DNA from: Acidobacteriota bacterium
Lineage (GTDB): Bacteria > Acidobacteriota > Terriglobia > Bryobacterales > Bryobacteraceae
Length of the DNA: 49,968 nucleotides
Reading direction: 5' to 3'
Assembly: GCA_016178945.1 (NCBI GenBank)
Contig: JACOSH010000583.1
Coordinates: 1-49,968 of the forward strand
Shown here: piece after piece, positions 44,437 through 49,968 of the stretch
How positions within the stretch are numbered: the first letter of the stretch is position 1
Layout: each line of letters begins with the position of its first letter
The notes under the pieces: generated by a model
The model's database searches: none
The model's input: only the letters and a program-made list of their open reading frames with translations
What the model was told of the DNA's origin: nothing
Program-made: the position numbers and the translations under genes

Positions 44437-45471
44437 ATGCGAATCGAGAATTCGCTGAACGCTCGCTCGCGGGAGATCCTGGAGTCGATCGTCAGGACCT
44501 ATATCGCCACTGGAGAGCCGGTCGGTTCGCGTACCCTGTCCAAGCGCCACCGCGACGGGCTGAGTCCGGCCTCGATTCGCAATGCCATGGCCGACTTGGC
44601 CGAGGAAGGGTACCTGTCGCAGCCGCACACCTCCGCGGGACGGATTCCCACCGGCAAAGCCTTTCGCCATTACGTGCGGTCCCTGGCGGTGGGGCGAATC
44701 GCTCCGGCCGAGGCTCAGCGCGTGCACGCGGAGCTGCGCGGCGTCGACACCCTGGAAGAAAAAATCGAGCGCTCCTCGCGTATCCTGACCGAGCTGACCC
44801 ACAACGTCGGGATTGCCGCGGCCATGCCGGCTTCTGGCCAGGTACTGGATCAAATCGAGCTGCTGGCACTGGCCGACGGCCGCGTGCTCCTGATTCTGGT
44901 CACCCGCGACCGCGTGGTGCGCAACCGCGTGGTCACCCTGGAAGAGCCGGTGACGCAGGATGAGCTGGTATCGATCCGCAATTACGTGAACCGGAACTTC
45001 AGCGGCTGGTCGCTGCGGGAAGCTCGCCTGGAGCTGCTGCGCCGCATGGACGTCGAGCGCGCCGTCTACGACGGCCTGATGCGCAAGCTGCACGTGCTCT
45101 ACAGCAAAGGGCTGCTGGATCTGGATCAGTCGCCCGAAGTCCACATGGAAGGCGCGTCCAACCTGTTCGGCATCGACCTGCACCTGACCCGCGAGAAGAT
45201 GCGCGACTTGCTGCACGCGCTGGAAGAGAAGAAGCGGCTGGTGGAGCTGCTGGACCGCTTCCTGGAGGAATCCGGCGGCGAATTGCAGGTCCAGGTCGGC
45301 TTGGGCGAGGCCCATCCGGCCATGGCCGAGCTGGCGCTGATCGGCATCTCCGTCCGCATTCCCAGCGGTCTGACGGCGCGCATCGCCGTGCTCGGCCCCA
45401 TGCGCATGCATTACGGCCGGGTGATGGGAGCGGTGCTGCACATCGGCAGGACCTTCCAAAGCGTGATCTGA
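44437..45471 (+). CDS. hrcA: Heat-inducible transcription repressor HrcA
   Basis: The protein has 344 residues and AGGAG before the ATG. The N-terminal winged helix carries strong family motifs: RSREILESIVRTYIATGEPVGS, LSPASIRNAMADLAEEGYL and PHTSAGRIPTGKAFRHYV. The central and C-terminal parts (GASNLF, GLGEAHPAMAELALIGIS, GPMRMHYGRVMGAVLHIG) also match. HrcA represses chaperone genes by binding CIRCE operators. It leads a hrcA-grpE-dnaJ cluster, the common bacterial arrangement except that dnaK is missing between grpE and dnaJ. Its targets may lie elsewhere, because no CIRCE is found here. Confidence 0.96.
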   Translation: MRIENSLNARSREILESIVRTYIATGEPVGSRTLSKRHRDGLSPASIRNAMADLAEEGYLSQPHTSAGRIPTGKAFRHYVRSLAVGRIAPAEAQRVHAELRGVDTLEEKIERSSRILTELTHNVGIAAAMPASGQVLDQIELLALADGRVLLILVTRDRVVRNRVVTLEEPVTQDELVSIRNYVNRNFSGWSLREARLELLRRMDVERAVYDGLMRKLHVLYSKGLLDLDQSPEVHMEGASNLFGIDLHLTREKMRDLLHALEEKKRLVELLDRFLEESGGELQVQVGLGEAHPAMAELALIGISVRIPSGLTARIAVLGPMRMHYGRVMGAVLHIGRTFQSVI

Positions 45472-45507
45472 TTCGCCGTTCCGTTCGCGCTCTCTACGAG
45501 AACCGGG

Positions 45508-46083
45508 ATGGGTTTTGTTAATCTAGACAATGTGAGCGACGAGAATCAGGAGACCCCGCTGGAGGACACCACTACCCAGGCCCTATCCGACCCGGTGATC
45601 GAAGAGGGCTTGGCGGAAAAGCTGGCCGCCGTCGCCGCCGAACGCGACCAGTTGGGGGCGGAGAAAGCGGACTTAACCGACCGGCTGCTGCGCCGCCAGG
45701 CGGAATTCGAGAACCTCCGCCGGCGCGCCGAGCGCGACCGCCTCGAGTTCGTTCAATACGCCGGCGCCGAGATAATGCGCGACATCCTGCCCGCGGTGGA
45801 CGATTTTGAGCGGGCCCTCAAAGTGGAATCGGCCGATGCCGAGTACCGGAGGGGCGTCGAGTTGATCTACCAGCGCCTGCTGGAGGCGCTGAAGAAGGCC
45901 GGGCTGGAGCCCATGGAGTGCGCCGGAAAGCCCTTCGATCCCAACCTCCATCAGGCCGTGGATCGAAAAGAAACCGAGGAGGTGGAAGATCAGACCATCC
46001 TCGAAGAGTACCAGCGGGGATACAGTTTCAGGGGAAAGCTGCTGCGCCCCGCCATGGTCAAGGTTGCCGTCCGACCGTCGTAA
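45508..46083 (+). CDS. grpE: Nucleotide exchange factor GrpE
   Basis: The protein has up to 191 residues. A disordered acidic N-terminus precedes the long coiled coil (about 40-100; LLRRQAEFENLRRRAERDR) and the C-terminal beta domain (GLEPMECAGKPFDPNLHQAV, EYQRGYSFRGKLLRPAMVKVA), all typical of GrpE. GrpE releases ADP from DnaK. It is 36 bp after hrcA and 3 bp before dnaJ. A GTG at 45532 is an alternative start, giving MSDENQETP...; the acidic N-terminus does not decide between them. No strong ribosome binding site precedes either. Confidence 0.94.
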   Translation: MGFVNLDNVSDENQETPLEDTTTQALSDPVIEEGLAEKLAAVAAERDQLGAEKADLTDRLLRRQAEFENLRRRAERDRLEFVQYAGAEIMRDILPAVDDFERALKVESADAEYRRGVELIYQRLLEALKKAGLEPMECAGKPFDPNLHQAVDRKETEEVEDQTILEEYQRGYSFRGKLLRPAMVKVAVRPS

Positions 46084-46086
46084 GCC

Positions 46087-47202
46087 GTGACAAAACGAGA
46101 TTACTACGAAATCCTGGGCATCGACCGAAGTGCCGGCGATGGGGAGTTGAAGTCCGCCTACCGGAAGCTGGCCTTGCAGTATCATCCTGACCGCAATCCC
46201 GGCAACCATGAGGCCGAGGAGAAGTTCAAGGAAGCCGCCGAGGCCTACGGCGTGCTGAGCGATCCCCAGAAGAGGGCCACCTACGATCGTTTCGGCCACC
46301 AGGGATTGCAAGGGGCGGGCGCGGGCTTCGATCCCACGCAGTTCACCGATTTCGGCGATATCCTGGGCGACCTGTTCGGGCTCGGCGACATGTTCGGCGG
46401 CGGCGCCCGGCGGCGCACCCGGGCCCAGCGCGGCGAGGATCTGCGCTACGACCTGGAGATCGACTTCGAGGACGCGGCCTTCGGTATGACCGCCGAGATC
46501 CAGGTGCCGCGCCTGGAGGCCTGCAAGCGCTGCGGCGGCAAGGGCGCCGAGCCGGGCAGCGGAACGGTGACCTGCCCCACCTGCCGCGGGCGCGGCGAGG
46601 TGGTCTACCAGCAGAGCTTTCTTTCCATCCGGCGCACCTGCGGCCAGTGCAACGGGAGCGGCGAGACCATCCGCCAGCACTGCCGCGAGTGCCATGGCGA
46701 AGGATACAAACAGGTGGAGCGCAAGCTCAAGGTCAACATCCCGGCTGGGGTCGACAACGGCACGCGCATGAGACTGTCTCACGAAGGGCAGCCCGGCCTG
46801 AACGGCGGGCCCACCGGCGACCTGTACGTGGTCTTGAAGGTGCGGGAGCACCCCTTCTTCGAGCGCCGCGACTCCGACCTCCACTGCACCATTCCCGTCA
46901 ACGTGGCCCAGGCCGCGCTCGGCGCCGAGATCGCGGTGCCCACGCTGGGCGGGGGCAGCGAGCTTCTCAAGATCCCCGAAGGCGCCCAGAGCGGCTCGCG
47001 ATTCCGCATCCGCAATCAGGGCATCTCGCACGTCAACGGCCACGGGCGCGGCGACTTGTACGTGCACTTGGAAGTGAAGGTTCCCTCCAAGCTGTCCAAG
47101 GCGCAGCGCGACCTGTTTGAGAAGCTGCGCGAGACTTTGCCTGCGGAAAACGAGCCGGCCGAGAAGGGCATCTTCGACAAGGTGAAGGATTATTTCATGT
47201 AG
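46087..47202 (+). CDS. dnaJ: Chaperone protein DnaJ
   Basis: The protein has 371 residues and a GTG start 3 bp after the grpE stop. Domains in order: J-domain (1-70) with the DnaK-stimulating HPD in [11 protein letters not shown]; Gly/Phe-rich linker ([21 protein letters not shown]); zinc domain with four CxxCxGxG units (from Cys146: [32 protein letters not shown]); and a C-terminal substrate-binding region. This is a full type I DnaJ, not a CbpA-like short form. It works with DnaK and GrpE in folding; dnaK is not in the window. Confidence 0.96.
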   Translation: MTKRDYYEILGIDRSAGDGELKSAYRKLALQYHPDRNPGNHEAEEKFKEAAEAYGVLSDPQKRATYDRFGHQGLQGAGAGFDPTQFTDFGDILGDLFGLGDMFGGGARRRTRAQRGEDLRYDLEIDFEDAAFGMTAEIQVPRLEACKRCGGKGAEPGSGTVTCPTCRGRGEVVYQQSFLSIRRTCGQCNGSGETIRQHCRECHGEGYKQVERKLKVNIPAGVDNGTRMRLSHEGQPGLNGGPTGDLYVVLKVREHPFFERRDSDLHCTIPVNVAQAALGAEIAVPTLGGGSELLKIPEGAQSGSRFRIRNQGISHVNGHGRGDLYVHLEVKVPSKLSKAQRDLFEKLRETLPAENEPAEKGIFDKVKDYFM

Positions 47203-47203
47203 T

Positions 47204-47229
47204 GACAGAGCCGCGACCGTAAGGGAGCG
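47204..47229. repeat. Copy of a GCGACCGTAAGGGAGCG-type dispersed intergenic repeat, truncated
   Basis: The stretch from GACAGAGCCGCGACCG through TAAGGGAGCG fills the gap between dnaJ and the next gene. I recall this sequence as a dispersed intergenic element in Acidobacteria and Planctomycetes; read backwards it gives the familiar spurious peptide LPYGRGSV. The complete element would pair GACCG with CGGTC around TAAGGGAG; here the right arm is lost and the sequence runs straight into the ribosome binding site of the next gene. The identification is from memory. Confidence 0.45.
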
Positions 47230-47242
47230 TTTTAGGAGGCGC

Positions 47243-48784
47243 ATGGGAAGAATTCTGTGGTGCACGGGCGCCTTCGCGACGGCGCTGCTGCTGGCGCAGC
47301 CGGCCGGCACGCGGCGGATTTCGCTCGAAGAGCTGCACGACCGGATCGAAGGGGGCTGGGCAGGCCAGATGATTGGCGTCAGCTTTGGCGCGCCCACCGA
47401 GTTCCGCTTTCTGGAGCGGATCAACGAGGGCGAGCTGCCCAAGTGGACGCCCGGCCGCGTTTCCAACGCGCTGGATCAGGACGATCTCTACGTCGACATG
47501 ACCTTTGCCAAGGTCCTCGATGACAAAGGTCTCGACGCCACCACCGAAGACTTCGGCGCCATGTTCCGGGAGGCCCGCTACCGCCTGTGGCACGCCAACC
47601 TGGCGGCGCGGCGCGCGCTGAAACGCGGAGTCCAGGCGGCGCTGGCCGGCACGCCCAAGTACAACGCGCACGCCAACGACATCGATTTCCAGATCGAATC
47701 GGACTTCATCGGCCTGATGGCGCCCGGCCTGCCCCGCGCCTCCAACGACCTGTGCTGGCGCGCCGGCCGCGTCATGAACCACGGCGATGGCATCTATGGC
47801 GGCATGTTCGTCTCCGGGATGTACGCGGCCGCCTTCTTCGAGAGCGACCCGCGCCGCGTCGTGGAAGCCGGCTTGGCCTGCCTGCCGCCCCAGAGCCCGT
47901 ATGCCCGGGTGATCTCCGACGTGCTGGCCTGGTCCCGGCAGCACCCCAACGACTGGCGCCGGACCTGGCATCTGATCGAAGACAAGTGGAACAAGCGCGA
48001 GCCCTGCCCGGAGGGAGCCAACAAGCCCTTCAACATCGACGCGAAGTTCAACGGCGCCTACATCGCCCTGGGTCTGCTCTATGGCCAGGGCGATTTCTGG
48101 AAGACGCTGGAGGTCGCGACGCGCGCCGGCCAGGATTCGGACTGTAATCCCTCCAATGCCTGCGGCGTGCTGGGCGTGATGCTCGGATACAAGAGAATCC
48201 CGGAGGAGTGGAAGGGCGGCATCCCCAAGCTGGCCGATCAGAAGTTCAACTACACCGAATTCTCCTTCAACTCGATCGTGGCCAGCACCCAGAAGCGCGC
48301 CATCGCGCTGGTGGAGCGAAACGGCGGCCGGCTGGAAGGCCAGACGCTGGTCGTGAAGGTGCAGTCGCCCGTGCCCGCCAAGCTGGAGTTGTGGGACGAC
48401 TATGGTTCGCCGGTCGAGCGCGTCGCCGCCGCAGACCCGCGCTGGAGATGGAGCGGCGTCTGGAAGACGCCGCCCAAGTCCAACGGCAAACTGGCCAGCG
48501 AGAAGAGCGCCGCGGCCGAGATCCAATTCGACGGGACGGGCGCCATCGTCGTGGGACCCTACCTGCCCACCGGCGGGCGCGCGGATGTCTATCTGGACGG
48601 CAAGCTGGACAAGACCATCGACGTGTACCCCGACGAAGATTCCACCAAGCGCGGCGAATCGGTCTGGCATGCCTTCGGATTGAAGAACGGGCGCCACGCG
48701 ATCCGCCTGGTGGTGCGCGGCGAGCCCTACTCCGGCTCGAAAGGCAGCGACGTGGGGATCGACGCCCTGGTCGTGTTCCGGTAA
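47243..48784 (+). CDS. Secreted ADP-ribosylglycohydrolase-fold protein with C-terminal beta-sandwich
   Basis: The protein has 513 residues, AGGAGG before the ATG, and a signal peptide (MGRILWCTGAFATALLLAQP). The ADP-ribosylglycohydrolase fold spans about 25-340: GGWAGQMIGVSFGAPTEF, QDDLYVDMTFA, NHGDGIYGGMFVSGMYAAA and GQDSDCNPSNACGVLGVMLG, with the Asp residues expected to bind two Mg ions. Residues ~390-513 form a beta-rich domain (DVYLDGKLDKTID, HAIRLVVRGEPYS) like carbohydrate-binding modules. Classical members remove ADP-ribose from proteins inside cells; an exported member with a sugar-binding-like domain more likely acts on another N- or O-glycoside. The substrate is unknown. Confidence 0.85.
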   Translation: MGRILWCTGAFATALLLAQPAGTRRISLEELHDRIEGGWAGQMIGVSFGAPTEFRFLERINEGELPKWTPGRVSNALDQDDLYVDMTFAKVLDDKGLDATTEDFGAMFREARYRLWHANLAARRALKRGVQAALAGTPKYNAHANDIDFQIESDFIGLMAPGLPRASNDLCWRAGRVMNHGDGIYGGMFVSGMYAAAFFESDPRRVVEAGLACLPPQSPYARVISDVLAWSRQHPNDWRRTWHLIEDKWNKREPCPEGANKPFNIDAKFNGAYIALGLLYGQGDFWKTLEVATRAGQDSDCNPSNACGVLGVMLGYKRIPEEWKGGIPKLADQKFNYTEFSFNSIVASTQKRAIALVERNGGRLEGQTLVVKVQSPVPAKLELWDDYGSPVERVAAADPRWRWSGVWKTPPKSNGKLASEKSAAAEIQFDGTGAIVVGPYLPTGGRADVYLDGKLDKTIDVYPDEDSTKRGESVWHAFGLKNGRHAIRLVVRGEPYSGSKGSDVGIDALVVFR

Positions 48785-48795
48785 GCGGCGCCTGT

Positions 48796-48801
48796 TACAA
48801 T
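48796..48801 (+). promoter_or_regulatory. -10-like TACAAT before the 69-residue protein gene
   Basis: TACAAT is separated from the ATG at 48811 by 9 bp, which are almost entirely the ribosome binding site AGGAGGG. If used as a -10 box, the transcript would start inside or after that site. It is the same short spacing as at other genes in the window. Confidence 0.35.
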
Positions 48802-48810
48802 AGGAGGGTT

Positions 48811-49020
48811 ATGTCCATTCCCAACGTCAAGCGGTTTCGGATCACCAGCCCGGATGGAGCGCAGAGCACCACCCTGATGGCCGTGCTGCCCAAGGATGCG
48901 GACGTCAATGCTTACCTGTCGGAAGCCTCGAAGCGGTTCGACTGGAAGGCTCACGCCGAAGCCCAGCAGAAGCAGTTCAAGATCCGCGTCGGCCAGCAGA
49001 AGCAGAAGAAGGCGAAGTAG
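48811..49020 (+). CDS. Small cytosolic protein of unknown function (69 residues)
   Basis: The ATG has an excellent AGGAGG site 4 bp upstream. The 69-residue product begins MSIPNVKRFRITSPDGAQST, has a middle part VLPKDADVNAYLSEASKRFDW and ends in a Gln/Lys-rich basic tail (QQKQKKAK). There is no signal peptide or membrane segment. The tail suggests binding to nucleic acid or ribosome, but I recognise no family. It lies 26 bp after the ADP-ribosylglycohydrolase-fold gene and its stop is 6 bp from the convergent HEAT-repeat gene. Confidence 0.72.
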   Translation: MSIPNVKRFRITSPDGAQSTTLMAVLPKDADVNAYLSEASKRFDWKAHAEAQQKQFKIRVGQQKQKKAK

Positions 49021-49026
49021 CGCTGT

Positions 49027-49968
49027 CTACAGGCGGGCTTTCAGATTTCGCAAGGCCCGCAACGCCTCCTTGGCGACCTCCGCGTCGCCGTCCCGGGTGA
49101 GCCTCTCTACCTCCGCTACCGAAGTCTGGTCGCCGCTTCTCGCCATCACCAGGGCCAGTTGGATCTTTTCGTCGCGAGTGCCGGAAGCCATTCCCGTGTA
49201 GAGCTTGGCGCGAATCCCCGGATCGCGGGCCAGCTCCACCAGGAACGCGAACGCCTCGCCCTGGCGCACCTTGGAATTCAGCGTGTTCACCAGCAACTGC
49301 AACGGGCTAAACTCGGCGATTTCTGTCTTGCCGCCGGCAGCCAGCGCGAAAGCCAGGGAGATCCGTGGGGACGGCTTGCCTTCCTCCTCGAAAGCCTTTG
49401 CCAGCATGGGGCGGTCCGCCGGGCTCTTCAGGCGCGCGAATCCCTCGGCGGCCGCGGCGCGCATGCGCTCATCCTTATCGGTCAGATACTTCGTGTAGAG
49501 CGCGCGGCTGGACTCGTCCGGAATCATGGCGATGGCCGTGAGGGCCGCGCGCCGCACCTTGGGAGTGCTGCGCGGGCGGTTGAGGACATCCACCAGATCG
49601 GACAGCGCTTCCTTGTTCTGCAACAGCCCGGTCGTTTCGATGGCGGCAAGCTGCACCTTTTCGTCCAGGTCGCGGAGCAGATAGCGGATCTTGACCGCGG
49701 CGGCCGGATCATGGATCTTCTGGAGCGCCACCAGGCTTTCGTACAGCACCGCGCTATCCTTGGAGCGCAGCGCTTCGAGCAGGTAGGGCAAGGCGCCTTG
49801 CGCGCGCAGGATGCCGGCCGCTCGCGCCGCGTTGGCGCGGGATTCCAGGCTGGCCCCGCCGCGCGCCAGCTTGCCGATCGCCTCCACGACATCGGCTCGC
49901 ACCTGAATGTACGGGTCGATCACCTGGTCGTTGACGTCGGTGAACCGGGCCTTGATCACCGAGCCGGC
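49027..49968 (-). CDS. HEAT-repeat protein, N-terminus outside the window
   Basis: The frame is open to the window edge, giving the last 313 residues; a GTG at 49959 is probably internal. The visible part is a run of about eight HEAT-type helical repeats, for example AARAAGILRAQGALPYLLEAL, VLYESLVALQKIHDPAAAVK, VQLAAIETTGLLQNKEALSD, VRRAALTAIAMIP, MRAAAAEGFARLKSPADRP and VAKEALRALRNLKARL at the C-terminus. HEAT solenoids bind other proteins; some bacterial ones are phycobilisome-lyase-like, but no such motif is seen. No partner gene is in view and the function is unknown. Confidence 0.82.
   Translation of the reverse strand, partial: AGSVIKARFTDVNDQVIDPYIQVRADVVEAIGKLARGGASLESRANAARAAGILRAQGALPYLLEALRSKDSAVLYESLVALQKIHDPAAAVKIRYLLRDLDEKVQLAAIETTGLLQNKEALSDLVDVLNRPRSTPKVRRAALTAIAMIPDESSRALYTKYLTDKDERMRAAAAEGFARLKSPADRPMLAKAFEEEGKPSPRISLAFALAAGGKTEIAEFSPLQLLVNTLNSKVRQGEAFAFLVELARDPGIRAKLYTGMASGTRDEKIQLALVMARSGDQTSVAEVERLTRDGDAEVAKEALRALRNLKARL

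Overview
The window looks like a chromosomal segment of a high-GC Acidobacterium, most plausibly of the Solibacter/Bryobacter group. This is inferred from gene content, not from a marker gene. The pointers are three giant Oar-like TonB-dependent receptors with N-terminal carboxypeptidase-regulatory domains and no SusD partner, a winged-helix/transmembrane regulator beside one of them, DUF1549/DUF1501 proteins, PQQ dehydrogenases with c-type cytochromes, and a hrcA-grpE-dnaJ cluster. I saw no rRNA, tRNA, CRISPR array, insertion sequence or phage gene. Coding density is very high: no gene-free stretch exceeds 300 bases, the longest being the 188 bp at 11020-11207.

Layout, left to right. 1-1326: the 3' end of a motA-type gene and a complete motB. 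1335-3794 (minus): a divergent proton-pumping pyrophosphatase. 3939-7034: a class A beta-lactamase-fold protein, a secreted protein of unknown function and an Ig-like secreted protein. 6976-7923 (minus): a toroid-fold protein with a CxxCH motif. 7981-9815: an L,D-transpeptidase and an SPFH/band-7 protein. 9820-19207: an alpha-glucan utilisation locus, with a membrane-anchored regulator divergent from a TonB receptor that is followed, almost gap-free, by 4-alpha-glucanotransferase, a sugar MFS transporter and a secreted GH13 enzyme. 19204-19992 (minus): a two-domain VOC protein. 20099-28680: a four-gene operon (DUF1549/1553, DUF1501, two paralogous Ig-plus-repeat proteins). 28698-32105 (minus): a second TonB receptor. 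32215-33381: a YbhE-type lactonase. 33388-43046 (minus): a block of di-haem cytochrome c, two PQQ quinoproteins, a five-CxxCH cytochrome, a PafA-like phosphatase and a third TonB receptor. 43123-44388: a radical SAM-like protein with an unusual cysteine motif. 44437-47202: hrcA-grpE-dnaJ. 47243-49020: a secreted ADP-ribosylglycohydrolase-fold protein and a 69-residue protein. 49027-49968 (minus): the C-terminal part of a HEAT-repeat protein.

How the genes may work together. The glucan locus fits outer-membrane uptake of maltodextrins, periplasmic trimming by the GH13 enzyme, inner-membrane import by the MFS carrier and cytosolic processing by MalQ, with a one-component membrane-spanning regulator at the divergent promoter. 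The PQQ/cytochrome block fits periplasmic sugar or alcohol oxidation feeding electrons to c-type haems. Architecture is strikingly compact: operon neighbours repeatedly share stop/start bases (TAGTG, ATGA, GTGA, TGATG, TAATG), and all seven convergent gene pairs are separated by 17 bp or less or overlap. Several genes carry a -10-like hexamer only 6-12 nt before the start codon, suggesting very short or absent leaders.
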